From NCBI GenBank assembly GCA_018812465.1, contig JAHJCS010000194.1, positions 1-11,944 of the forward strand: 11,944 nucleotides of DNA, in the 5' to 3' direction. The notes below the pieces were generated by a model. The model was not told the DNA's origin. It searched no databases and worked only from the letters and a program-made list of their open reading frames with translations. The stretch is from Nanobdellota archaeon (GTDB lineage: Archaea > Nanobdellota > Nanobdellia > Woesearchaeales > UBA12501). Made by a program: the position numbers and the translations under genes. This document shows, piece after piece, positions 5,760 through 11,944 of this stretch (its first letter is position 1; each line of letters starts with the position of its first letter).

Positions 5760-6686
5760 ATGAAACTAGAAGTTGTCAGCATATCAAAGATGAATGTAGG
5801 TAAGAAGGATCTTCCGCACCAGTTCAATGAACTGATAAGGCCAGACCTCATAAAGAGAGCTGTTGAAGTCATACAGGCAAACAGGAGACAACCTTACGGA
5901 TCAAAGGATCATGCTGGAATGAGGCAGTCTGCTGAGCTCTCAAGAAGAAGAAAGGCCTACAGAGGCAGCTATGGAAAGGGAATCTCCAGAGTGCAGAGAA
6001 AGATCATGACCAGAAGAGGAACACAGATGTATATGGTTGGAGCTGTTGTGCCTGGAACAGTCGGCGGTAGAAAAGCTCATCCACCAAAATCATTCAAGAT
6101 AATTGAGAAGAAAATCAATAAGAAAGAGAAAAGGAAAGCAATAAGGTCTGCTATCTCAGCGACAGTTATCAGGAGCCTTGTTGAGAAAAGAGGCCATAAA
6201 GCGCCTAAAGAATACCCATTCATAGTCGAAAACAAGATAGAAGGTCTCACACAGACAAAGAAAGTCAAGGAATGCTTTGAGAAGCTTGGATTCAAAGAGG
6301 AGCTTGAAAGAATATCTGTAAGGAAAATCAGAGCAGGAAGAGGAAAGCTTAGAGGAAGGAAATATAAGACAAAAAAAGGTCCGCTCATAGTGGTATCAAA
6401 CGAATGCCCTTTGATGAAGACAGCCAGTAACATGATTGGAGTGGATGTGATAGAGGTCCACAGGCTGAATGCAGAGGCGCTTGCACCAGGTGCAGATATA
6501 GGAAGGCTCACAATATTCACTGAAGGGGCTATTGATAGGCTTACTAAAGAAGGCCTTTTTATGAATGATTACAAAGGACAGAAGCAAGAAAAAGTCAAAG
6601 AGGCTAAACCAGTAGAGAAAAAAAAGAAAGCTGAGAAGACAAAGAAAGCGCCAGCCAAGACAGAAAAGGCAGTGCAGAAGAAATGA
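5760..6686 (+). CDS. rpl4: Large-subunit ribosomal protein uL4 (L4) with Lys-rich tail
   Basis: Archaeal/eukaryotic-type uL4 (308 aa). The Arg/Gly-rich extended loop that lines the peptide exit tunnel is clear: GSKDHAGMRQSAELSRRRKA and RGSYGKGISRVQRKIMTRRG, then VGGRKAHPP, all within about residues 47-105. The globular part follows with KIRAGRGKLRGRKYK and the conserved C-terminal GADIGRLTIFTEGAIDRL. After that comes a roughly 40-residue tail (about 268-308) of Lys, Ala, Glu and Pro ending KTEKAVQKK, which is longer than the family core and probably disordered. The start lies 1 nt after the uL3 stop, and the stop overlaps the uL23 start in an ATGA, so coupled translation is likely. Confidence 0.96.
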   Translation: MKLEVVSISKMNVGKKDLPHQFNELIRPDLIKRAVEVIQANRRQPYGSKDHAGMRQSAELSRRRKAYRGSYGKGISRVQRKIMTRRGTQMYMVGAVVPGTVGGRKAHPPKSFKIIEKKINKKEKRKAIRSAISATVIRSLVEKRGHKAPKEYPFIVENKIEGLTQTKKVKECFEKLGFKEELERISVRKIRAGRGKLRGRKYKTKKGPLIVVSNECPLMKTASNMIGVDVIEVHRLNAEALAPGADIGRLTIFTEGAIDRLTKEGLFMNDYKGQKQEKVKEAKPVEKKKKAEKTKKAPAKTEKAVQKK

Positions 6687-6952
6687 TAAAAATGGAAATT
6701 GACCAGGTAATAAAACATCCTCTATCAACAGAGAAGTCAATAAGGCTGATGGAGTCAGAGAACAAGCTGATATTTGTAGTTGACAGAAGAGCCAACAAAA
6801 AAGAGATAAAAGAAGCTATAGAGAAAGAATTCAAGGTAAAGGTCGACAAAGTCAATGTCATGAATAGTATCAAAGGAGAAAAAAGAGCTTATGTAAAATT
6901 CTCAGCTGAGAATCCTGCAATAGATGTTGCGACACAGCTGGGACTGATGTGA
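6683..6952 (+). CDS. rpl23: Large-subunit ribosomal protein uL23 (L23)
   Basis: Small 23S rRNA-binding protein at the peptide exit, where chaperones and signal recognition particle dock. At 89 aa it has the standard archaeal size. It begins with the family motif VIKHPLSTEKSIRLME and contains NKLIFVVDRRANKKEIKEAI (an alpha-beta core) and ends VDVATQLGLM-like (AIDVATQLGLM). The ATG at 6683 overlaps the uL4 stop (ATGA); an in-frame ATG at 6692 would give an 86-aa protein that fits the family equally well. I kept the overlapping start because coupling is common in this operon. Confidence 0.95.
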   Translation: MIKMEIDQVIKHPLSTEKSIRLMESENKLIFVVDRRANKKEIKEAIEKEFKVKVDKVNVMNSIKGEKRAYVKFSAENPAIDVATQLGLM

Positions 6953-6961
6953 TGATGTAAG

Positions 6962-7672
6962 ATGGGTAAACGATTAATACAACAGGCAAGAGGAAAAGGA
7001 AGCCCAACATACAGGGCACCTAGCTTTAGGTATAAAGGAAGAGCCTGCCATAGAGGATTGTCACAAGATACAATAAGAGGGGAAGTGATGGACATCATCC
7101 ATTGCTCAGGACACTCAGGCCCACTAGCTTATATGAAGTATGAGGATGGAGAGATATCATTATCATTTGCTCCAGAAGGAATAAAAGTAGGAGATCCTGT
7201 GTCTTCTGGACCAGAATCAGGAGTAGAAATAGGCAATACGCTTCCTCTGAGAAGCATTCCTGTAGGCACTCTAGTATATAATATAGAATCAATGCCAGGT
7301 GACGGTGGAAAATTTGTAAGAGCATCAGGCACATTTGCCAGAGTACTGACAAAAACAAGTAACACTATAGTCATAGAACTTCCTTCAAAGAAGCAAAAGA
7401 GCTTCAGTCCAGAATGCAGAGCCAATGTCGGAGTGGTTGCAGGAGGAGGAAGGCTTGAGAAACCAATACTCAAAGCAGGAAGAAACTTTTTTAAGATGAA
7501 GGCAAAGAACAAGTTATGGCCTAGTGTATCTGGATCTGCCCAGAACGCTGTTGATCATCCTTTTGGTAATTCAAGAACATCAAGGAAATCAAAAGCAAGA
7601 CCTGTCCCAAAGAATGCTCCGCCTGGAAGAAAGGTTGGAATGCTAAGACCAAGAAGGACAGGGAGGAAATAG
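6962..7672 (+). CDS. rpl2: Large-subunit ribosomal protein uL2 (L2)
   Basis: Core 23S rRNA-binding protein needed for subunit association and peptidyl-transferase activity. The 236-aa length and the start MGKRLIQQARGKGSPTYRAP are typical of archaea. The SH3-like domain includes GPLAYMKYEDGEISLSFAPE; the C-terminal part has NVGVVAGGGR, then NAVDHPFG with the conserved Asp198-His199, and NAPPGRKVG. Directly after HPFG the usual Gly-rich run is replaced by NSRTSRKSKARP (203-214), more basic and less Gly-rich than I expect for the family. The gene starts 9 nt after the uL23 stop and has no clear Shine-Dalgarno site. Confidence 0.96.
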   Translation: MGKRLIQQARGKGSPTYRAPSFRYKGRACHRGLSQDTIRGEVMDIIHCSGHSGPLAYMKYEDGEISLSFAPEGIKVGDPVSSGPESGVEIGNTLPLRSIPVGTLVYNIESMPGDGGKFVRASGTFARVLTKTSNTIVIELPSKKQKSFSPECRANVGVVAGGGRLEKPILKAGRNFFKMKAKNKLWPSVSGSAQNAVDHPFGNSRTSRKSKARPVPKNAPPGRKVGMLRPRRTGRK

Positions 7673-7679
7673 ATAGAAA

Positions 7680-8063
7680 ATGGCAAAAAAGGATTTTTCA
7701 TACAGGGGAAAGACACTAGAAGAGCTTAAAGCATTGAGCTTCAATGAGTTCATGCAGCTGATCCCATCACCAAGAAGGAGATCCCTAAAAAGAGGATTCA
7801 CAGAACAACAGAAGATACTCCTAAATAAAATAAGAAAAAACAGGCAGAATATAGAAACACACTGCAGAGATATGGTCATACTTCCTGAGATGGTAGACAA
7901 GGTGATAAAGGTCCATAATGGAAAAGAGTTTTTCCCTGTGAGAATAATGCCTGAGATGATAGGGCATGTGCTTGGAGAATTTGCTCTTACAAGAAAGAGG
8001 ATAACACACAATGCTCCAGGAATTGGCGCTACAAGATCAAGTGCAGCTATATCAGTGAGATAA
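7680..8063 (+). CDS. rps19: Small-subunit ribosomal protein uS19 (S19)
   Basis: Binds 16S rRNA in the head of the 30S subunit, together with uS13. At 127 aa it has the archaeal length, including the N-terminal extension [20 protein letters not shown] absent from bacterial S19. The core carries LPSPRRR-like ([14 protein letters not shown]), [20 protein letters not shown], and [20 protein letters not shown] (the conserved K-H-x-A-P-G-x-G region) with the end [12 protein letters not shown]. It lies 7 nt after uL2 and 2 nt before uL22, without an obvious Shine-Dalgarno site, so translational coupling is likely. Confidence 0.96.
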   Translation: MAKKDFSYRGKTLEELKALSFNEFMQLIPSPRRRSLKRGFTEQQKILLNKIRKNRQNIETHCRDMVILPEMVDKVIKVHNGKEFFPVRIMPEMIGHVLGEFALTRKRITHNAPGIGATRSSAAISVR

Positions 8064-8065
8064 AC

Positions 8066-8701
8066 ATGGCACAACACAAATATTCATACCCAAAGTATGA
8101 TAAAGAGAGTATGGCAAGATCAGTAGGCACAGATTTGCCTATATCTACAAAGCAGACTCTAGAGATCTGCAATATGATAAGAGGAAAGAGCCTCGCAAGA
8201 GCCAAGACAATGCTCAATGATGTCATAAAAATGGATATGCCAGTACCATTCAAAAGGTTCACAAATGGAGTTGGCCACAGGAAAGGGAATCTGGCTTCAG
8301 GAAGATACCCAATCAAGGCTTCGGCCAGTATTTTAAGTGTACTTGAATCAGCTGAGACAAATGCACAACAGAAAGGAATCAACACATCAAGGCTGGGGAT
8401 AGTACACCTTGCAGCCCAGAAGGGTTCAAGACCTATGAGGGGCGGCAGACACAGAGGAAGGATGGCAAAAAGATCCCATGTTGAGGTTGTGCTAGCAGAG
8501 GTTGAAGAGAAACCAAAAAAGAGATCAAAAAGAACTACAAATTCATCAAAAGAAGTTCCAAGCATAGAAAAGAAACCAGCACATAAAGCTCCTGAAAAAA
8601 AGAGTGAAGATAAGAAAGAGGGTGACCTTAAGAAAGACAAAGAAACTTCAAAAGAGAAACCAGAGCATGATACGACATCCAAAGGGGGAGAAAAGAAATG
8701 A
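8066..8701 (+). CDS. rpl22: Large-subunit ribosomal protein uL22 (L22) with charged tail
   Basis: Archaeal uL22, which lines the peptide exit tunnel. The core (about 1-146) includes ARSVGTDLPISTKQTLEICN, the KFKRFTNGVGHRKG-like loop, SGRYPIKASASILSVLESAE, and the tunnel beta-hairpin AAQKGSRPMRGGRHRGRMAK. From about residue 148 to 211 a tail made of Lys, Glu, Ser, Pro and Thr follows, with no homology I recognise; this makes the protein about 60 residues longer than the family core. It starts 2 nt after uS19, and its TGA overlaps the uS3 ATG (ATGA). Confidence 0.95.
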   Translation: MAQHKYSYPKYDKESMARSVGTDLPISTKQTLEICNMIRGKSLARAKTMLNDVIKMDMPVPFKRFTNGVGHRKGNLASGRYPIKASASILSVLESAETNAQQKGINTSRLGIVHLAAQKGSRPMRGGRHRGRMAKRSHVEVVLAEVEEKPKKRSKRTTNSSKEVPSIEKKPAHKAPEKKSEDKKEGDLKKDKETSKEKPEHDTTSKGGEKK

Positions 8702-9477
8702 TTGAGAGAAAGATTATTGAGGAAAAGATGAAAGAGCTCCAGATACAGGAGCATATAACTAATAATCTCAGAAACAGTGGGCACAGCCACACAAAACTGC
8801 AGAGAACCCCTCTTGGAGAAAAGATCATAATATTTGCGTCAAGACCAGGCCTGATTGTAGGAAGGAAAGGCCAGAACATAAAGAAACTGACCATGGATCT
8901 CAAGAGAAAATTCAATCTTGAGAATCCGCAGATTGAGATAAGCGAGGTTGAGAACACAAATCTTGATGTGCAGATAGTTGCTGAGAGAATAGCAGCATCA
9001 CTTGAGAGATATGGATCACAGAGATTCAAAGGAATCGTCCACAAAGTTATGATGGACTCTATGAACGCAGGAGCACTAGGAATTGAGATAGTCATCTCAG
9101 GTAAAGTGCCGAGCACAAGGGCAAAATCATGGAGATTCTACCAGGGATATCTGAAGAAATGTGGAGACATAGCATTGGTAGGAGTGGACAGGGCTTACTC
9201 ATCTGCAAAGCTTAAATCAGGAATCATCGGAGTGAAGGTAAGTATAATGCCGCCGACAACAAAACTTCCTGACGACATGAAACTCAAGGAAGAATCCACA
9301 ATCCAAGAAGAGGCCAAAAAAGAAGAAGATGGGAAGAAGATAGAGAAAACAAAGAAAGAGCCGAAGAAAAAGAAGAAAGAAACAAAGAAAGAAGCAACAA
9401 AAACAGAAGCACCTGTTAATATCCAAGAGGAAAAAAATGCCAGCAAAGAAGATGAAGGAACTGAAAAGTCTGAGTGA
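8698..9477 (+). CDS. rps3: Small-subunit ribosomal protein uS3 (S3) with charged tail
   Basis: Protein at the mRNA entry site of the 30S subunit. A type II KH domain is seen at about residues 40-85 with IFASRPGLIVGRKGQNIKKL (GxxG loop GRKG, 55-58). The C-terminal S3 domain follows, with QRFKGIVHKVMMDSMNAGAL, EIVISGKVPSTRAKSWRFYQ and GVDRAYSSAKLKSGIIGVKV ending near residue 188. A tail of about 65 residues rich in Lys, Glu and Thr extends to 259. The start overlaps the uL22 stop by 4 nt; the last 41 nt overlap uL29, and the uL29 ribosome binding site lies inside the tail coding sequence. Confidence 0.96.
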   Translation: MIERKIIEEKMKELQIQEHITNNLRNSGHSHTKLQRTPLGEKIIIFASRPGLIVGRKGQNIKKLTMDLKRKFNLENPQIEISEVENTNLDVQIVAERIAASLERYGSQRFKGIVHKVMMDSMNAGALGIEIVISGKVPSTRAKSWRFYQGYLKKCGDIALVGVDRAYSSAKLKSGIIGVKVSIMPPTTKLPDDMKLKEESTIQEEAKKEEDGKKIEKTKKEPKKKKKETKKEATKTEAPVNIQEEKNASKEDEGTEKSE

Positions 9478-9676
9478 GAAAGATCTTAGGAAGAAGCTTT
9501 CAGACCTCAGGAAAGAGATGATAAAGCTCAATGCTCAGGTAGCTACAGGTACAACCCCTAAGAGCCCGGGACTTATCAGAGGCACTAAAAGGACAATCGC
9601 AATGATACTAACATTATTGAGACAAAAGGAGATTGAGAGCATAAAAGGAGAGGAGGTAACCAAAACCAATGAGTGA
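9437..9676 (+). CDS. rpmC: Large-subunit ribosomal protein uL29 (L29)
   Basis: Small helical protein next to uL23 at the exit tunnel. The 79 aa contain the family pattern MKELKSLSEKDLRKKLSDL (first helix), then PGLIRGTKRTIAMILTLLRQ (second helix, with the conserved R-x-x-R/K-R-x-I-A). The ATG at 9437 lies 41 nt inside uS3 and is preceded by GAGG (9427-9430) at 6 nt. An ATG at 9452, five codons further in, would also give a normal-looking N-terminus. The stop overlaps the aIF1 gene by 8 nt. Confidence 0.93.
   Translation: MPAKKMKELKSLSEKDLRKKLSDLRKEMIKLNAQVATGTTPKSPGLIRGTKRTIAMILTLLRQKEIESIKGEEVTKTNE
9650..9657 (+). promoter_or_regulatory. Strong Shine-Dalgarno site for aIF1
   Basis: GAGGAGGT within the uL29 coding sequence, about 11 nt before the aIF1 ATG, is the closest match in the window to the archaeal anti-Shine-Dalgarno complement. 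Most other genes in the operon have weak or no such site, so aIF1 may be initiated independently of the upstream gene. Confidence 0.55.
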
Positions 9677-9977
9677 AGTCTGTCAGACTTGCGGGCTACC
9701 AAAAGACCTATGCGTTTGTGAGTCCATAGCAAAAGAGAGACAAAGGATAGTGGTGAAGATAGAGAAAAGGAAGTTCAAAAAGAACTACACAGTGATTGAA
9801 GGCATTGACAGCAAGGAGATAAACATCAAAGACCTCACAAAGACGCTTAAGAACAAGCTGGCGTGTGGTGGAACTGTCAAAGAAGGCAAGATAGAACTTC
9901 AGGGAAACCACAAGAACAAGGTCAAGCCGATACTTATCCAGATGGGTTTTGCCCCAGAGACAATTGATGTTGTATAA
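9669..9977 (+). CDS. Translation initiation factor aIF1 (SUI1 family)
   Basis: Archaeal counterpart of eIF1, which acts on the small subunit to check start-codon selection. The 102-aa protein begins with a small metal-binding motif CQTCGLPKDLCVC (Cys5, Cys8, Cys15, Cys17), usual in archaeal aIF1 and bacterial YciH. The SUI1 domain follows (about 25-102): YTVIEGIDSKEINIKDLTKT, KNKLACGGTVKEGKIELQGN and a C-terminal helix with QMGF. It lies between uL29 and Rnp1, overlapping the uL29 stop by 8 nt; this place in the operon is seen in many archaea. A strong GGAGG-type site precedes it. Confidence 0.95.
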   Translation: MSEVCQTCGLPKDLCVCESIAKERQRIVVKIEKRKFKKNYTVIEGIDSKEINIKDLTKTLKNKLACGGTVKEGKIELQGNHKNKVKPILIQMGFAPETIDVV

Positions 9978-9982
9978 TTATC

Positions 9983-10231
9983 ATGAAAGAAATAACAAAG
10001 GACGAACTCATAGGATTGGATGTTGAGGTTATTGGCTCAAAGAACAAAAGTGATATAGGAATCAAAGGAAAAATCATAGACGAGACAAAGAATTGTCTCG
10101 TAATAAACACAAAAAATGGTGAAAAAAAGATGATCAAAGAGAACATAATCATAAAGATTCCAGAAAAAGGATTGAAGCTGGATGGAAAGCTTCTGGCTAA
10201 CAGGCCTGAAGATAGAATCAAGAAAGGGTGA
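9983..10231 (+). CDS. rnp1: Ribonuclease P protein component 1 (Rnp1 / Rpp29)
   Basis: Protein subunit of archaeal RNase P, which matures the 5' ends of tRNAs; homologous to eukaryotic Pop4/Rpp29. The 82-aa product has the Sm-like beta-barrel pattern: LIGLDVEVIGSKNKSDIGIK, GKIIDETKNCLVINTKNGEK, KENIIIKIPEK, ending with the family signature LLANRPEDRIKKG. It lies 5 nt after aIF1 and directly before uS17, its usual place in archaeal ribosomal operons. There is no clear Shine-Dalgarno site. Its stop TGA forms part of the GGGTGA that probably serves as ribosome binding site for uS17. Confidence 0.94.
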   Translation: MKEITKDELIGLDVEVIGSKNKSDIGIKGKIIDETKNCLVINTKNGEKKMIKENIIIKIPEKGLKLDGKLLANRPEDRIKKG

Positions 10232-10236
10232 ATGAT

Positions 10237-10665
10237 TTGGCAAAAACAAAAAATATCGGAATGGATGTGAAACCTCCTACAGAGGTCTGCAAAGACAAGA
10301 AATGCCCTTTTCATGGTGACTTGAGCATAAGAGGCAGAGTCTTCACAGGAGTTGTAGTCTCAGATGTGGCCAAGAATACTGTCTCAGTCAGATGGGAAAG
10401 GCAGAGAAAAATGCCTAAATATGAAAGATATGAAAGAAGAACTACCAAGATTCATGCTCATAATCCAGAGTGCATAAAAGCAAAGAACAATGATATAGTG
10501 AAGATTGCAGAATGCAGGCCTCTTAGCAAGACCAAGAATTTTGTGGTCATCGAGAAAATGGGTGTTGAAGAGAAAGTCACAGGAACAGAGGACAAACCTG
10601 AAGAGAAAAAGAAGAAAGAGACAAAAGAAGACAAGAAACAGAAAGAAAAGACAAAGGGTAAGTGA
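10237..10665 (+). CDS. rps17: Small-subunit ribosomal protein uS17 (S17) with charged tail
   Basis: Binds 16S rRNA in the 30S body. The product from the TTG at 10237 is 142 aa and begins (M)AKTKNIGMDVKPP, the normal archaeal start. It holds CKDKKCPFHGDLSIRGRVF, VVVSDVAKNTVSVRWERQRK, HAHNPEC and AECRPLSKTKNFVVIEK, all archaeal S17 hallmarks. A 30-residue Lys/Glu tail (about 112-142) follows. Start choice: no in-frame ATG exists before 10261; GTG at 10228 overlaps the rnp1 stop and would add three residues, while TTG at 10237 is preceded by GGGTGA (10226-10231) at 5 nt and matches the family length. The stop lies just before uL14. Confidence 0.93.
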   Translation: MAKTKNIGMDVKPPTEVCKDKKCPFHGDLSIRGRVFTGVVVSDVAKNTVSVRWERQRKMPKYERYERRTTKIHAHNPECIKAKNNDIVKIAECRPLSKTKNFVVIEKMGVEEKVTGTEDKPEEKKKKETKEDKKQKEKTKGK

Positions 10666-10667
10666 AA

Positions 10668-11069
10668 ATGTTAGCAATCAAAGCAAAGATACCAAAAGCA
10701 TTGCCTCATGGCAGTGAAGTCATTGCATGCGATAATTCAGGAGCTAAAATTGTGAAGATTGTATCAGTAAAAGGCCAGAAGACATCAAAAGGAAGGTATC
10801 CTGCTGCAGGAGTCGGAGACCTTGTCCTTGCTGCAGTCAAGAAAGGAAGCCAAGCAATGAGAAAGCAGGTTGTTTTCGCAGTCATAGTCAGGCAGAAAAA
10901 AGAATATAGAAGGCCTGACGGAACAAGAATAAAGTTTGAGGACAACGCAGCAGTTGTGCTCAAGGATGACAAAGGAAACCCAAAAGGCACTATCTTCAAA
11001 GGACCTATCGCAAAAGAAGCGTGCGACAGGTGGCCTGGAATAGCAAAAATAGCAAGCATCATAGTATGA
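10668..11069 (+). CDS. rpl14: Large-subunit ribosomal protein uL14 (L14)
   Basis: 23S rRNA-binding protein at the subunit interface. From the ATG at 10668 it is 133 aa, the archaeal length. Motifs include the conserved VIACDNSGAKIVKIVSVKG, GVGDLVLAAVKKGSQAMRKQ, VVFAVIVRQKKEYRRPDGTR and IKFEDNAAVVLKDDKGNPKG followed by GTIFKGPIAKEA. A GTG two codons upstream (10662) overlaps the uS17 stop and could also serve; the ATG gives the more typical start. The stop is followed by the uL24 site TGAGGT, which overlaps it. Confidence 0.96.
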   Translation: MLAIKAKIPKALPHGSEVIACDNSGAKIVKIVSVKGQKTSKGRYPAAGVGDLVLAAVKKGSQAMRKQVVFAVIVRQKKEYRRPDGTRIKFEDNAAVVLKDDKGNPKGTIFKGPIAKEACDRWPGIAKIASIIV

Positions 11070-11077
11070 GGTAGAAA

Positions 11078-11479
11078 ATGAAGATATGGTCAAAGAGCTG
11101 GAAAGCGAGCAAGAAGCCAGGAAAACAGAGAAAATACGCTGCTAATTCACCAGTTCACATAAAAAGAAGGATGATGTCAGCTCATCTATCCAAGGATCTT
11201 AGAGCCAAACATGGAACTAGATCAGTTCCATTGAGATCAGGAGATAAGGTCAAAATAATGAGAGGCAGATTCAAAGGCCACACAGGAAGTGTCGACAGAT
11301 CTGATATAGACAGACTAGCTGTGTACATCACTGGAATTGAAGTGATAAAAAAGGATGGTTCAAAGACAATGCCACCAATAAGGGCATCAAATGTCATGAT
11401 AACTGATCTTAGCCTTAATGATAAAAGGAGATTATCAAAAAAGAAGAAAGCAGAGAGTAAAATTAAAATCAACAGCTGA
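11078..11479 (+). CDS. rpl24: Large-subunit ribosomal protein uL24 (L24)
   Basis: Early-assembly 23S rRNA-binding protein near the exit tunnel. The 133-aa archaeal/eukaryotic form begins with a basic extension including KPGKQRKYAANSPVHIKRRM and MSAHLSKDLRAKHGTRSVPL, followed by a KOW motif (about 53-80: GDKVKIMRGRFKGHTGSV) and PPIRASNVMITDL. It ends with a short Lys-rich stretch. GAGGT overlapping the uL14 stop, 5 nt before the ATG, supports the start at 11078. The next gene begins 9 nt after its stop. Confidence 0.96.
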   Translation: MKIWSKSWKASKKPGKQRKYAANSPVHIKRRMMSAHLSKDLRAKHGTRSVPLRSGDKVKIMRGRFKGHTGSVDRSDIDRLAVYITGIEVIKKDGSKTMPPIRASNVMITDLSLNDKRRLSKKKKAESKIKINS

Positions 11480-11488
11480 GGTAATAAA

Positions 11489-11944
11489 ATGGTCAAGAAT
11501 CACTTGAAAAGGATTTCAATGCCAAGGACATGGAAATTGAAGAGGAAAGAGTCCCAGTGGGTAACAAGGCCAAAGCCTGGCGCTCATAGCTTGATGACAA
11601 GCATGGCTCTTGAAACAGTCATGAAAGAGCTTATAAAATGCGCAAACACCAGGAAAGAGGCAAGAATCATACTATTCAATAAAGAAGTGCTGGTAGATGG
11701 CAAGAAAAGAAGGGATCTTAAGCTTCCAGTAGGCATGATGGATGTTGTCTCACTTCCAGAGATAAATGAATATTACAGGATACTAATAAACAACAAGAAT
11801 GAAATTGTTGCAAAACCGATAAAAAAGGAAGAGTCATTAATCAAACCATGCAGGATAATCTGCAAGACAAAAAGAAAGAATGGAGAGACTCAAATCAATC
11901 TATTTGATGCAAAAAACATAACACTCAAGAAAGGTGAGGACTCA
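11489..11944 (+). CDS. rps4e: Small-subunit ribosomal protein eS4 (S4e), 3' end cut by window edge
   Basis: The ATG at 11489 opens a frame of 152 codons that runs to the right edge without a stop. It begins MVKNHLKRISMPRTWKLKRK, the classic S4e start, and continues with WVTRPKPGAHSL and an S4-type RNA-binding segment RKEARIILFNKEVLVDGKKR followed by RDLKLPVGMMDVVSLPEINE. The missing part would hold the central and KOW regions. eS4 exists only in archaea and eukaryotes, and its place after uL24 is the usual archaeal order. A weak GAGGT-like site (11478-11482) overlaps the uL24 stop. The assignment is firm although the gene is partial. Confidence 0.95.
   Translation, partial: MVKNHLKRISMPRTWKLKRKESQWVTRPKPGAHSLMTSMALETVMKELIKCANTRKEARIILFNKEVLVDGKKRRDLKLPVGMMDVVSLPEINEYYRILINNKNEIVAKPIKKEESLIKPCRIICKTKRKNGETQINLFDAKNITLKKGEDS

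Noticed and set aside
8047..8790. Minus-strand frame of 247 codons antisense to uL22
   Set aside because: It is the shadow of uL22 and its charged tail: Phe/Ser/Leu-rich, no promoter, and it crosses the junctions of certain ribosomal genes.
9669..9977. aIF1 inside the ribosomal operon, and its N-terminal CxxC...CxC motif, as a novelty
   Set aside because: Both the position between uL29 and rnp1 and the Cys motif are common in archaeal aIF1 genes.

Overview
The window looks like a piece of an AT-rich archaeal chromosome, most likely from a DPANN-type archaeon (Woesearchaeota-like or a relative). The archaeal signs are an S10/spc ribosomal-protein cluster that also carries aIF1, the RNase P protein Rnp1 and eS4, a Hef helicase/nuclease, an archaeo-eukaryotic primase, TATA boxes 21-29 nt before several start codons (leaderless genes), and heavy use of AGA/AGG and ATA codons. 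The DPANN assignment rests mainly on the primase: PriS and the iron-sulfur domain of PriL are fused into one chain, as in Nanoarchaeum and other reduced DPANN genomes. It is an inference.

Left part, 1-4335: a DNA replication/repair neighbourhood. It holds the 3' end of hef (+, entering from the left edge), a 44-codon Glu/Pro-rich microprotein gene (-), a small Toprim protein (-), the fused primase (+) and a single-pass membrane protein with a signal peptide (-). Hef and the microprotein converge on a strong hairpin (1308-1368). Toprim and primase diverge from an 83-bp spacer with back-to-back TATA boxes. Primase and membrane protein converge with 5 bp between their stop codons.

Middle, about 4366-4771: roughly 400 bp without a convincing gene. 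It carries a second minus-strand TATA box that could give the membrane protein an alternative N-terminus, and the promoter of the ribosomal operon.

Right part, 4772-11944: one tightly packed plus-strand operon in the usual archaeal order: uL3, uL4, uL23, uL2, uS19, uL22, uS3, uL29, aIF1, Rnp1, uS17, uL14, uL24 and eS4 (cut by the right edge). Stops and starts overlap or lie within about 10 nt, so translational coupling is likely. Four proteins (uL4, uL22, uS3, uS17) end in long Lys/Glu-rich tails.

I found no tRNA, rRNA, CRISPR array, insertion sequence or obviously novel multi-gene system. The more unusual items are the acidic microprotein, the bidirectional hairpin, the single-chain primase, the altered Hef nuclease motif, the membrane protein with SHOCT-like helices and two possible starts, and the shared charged tails.
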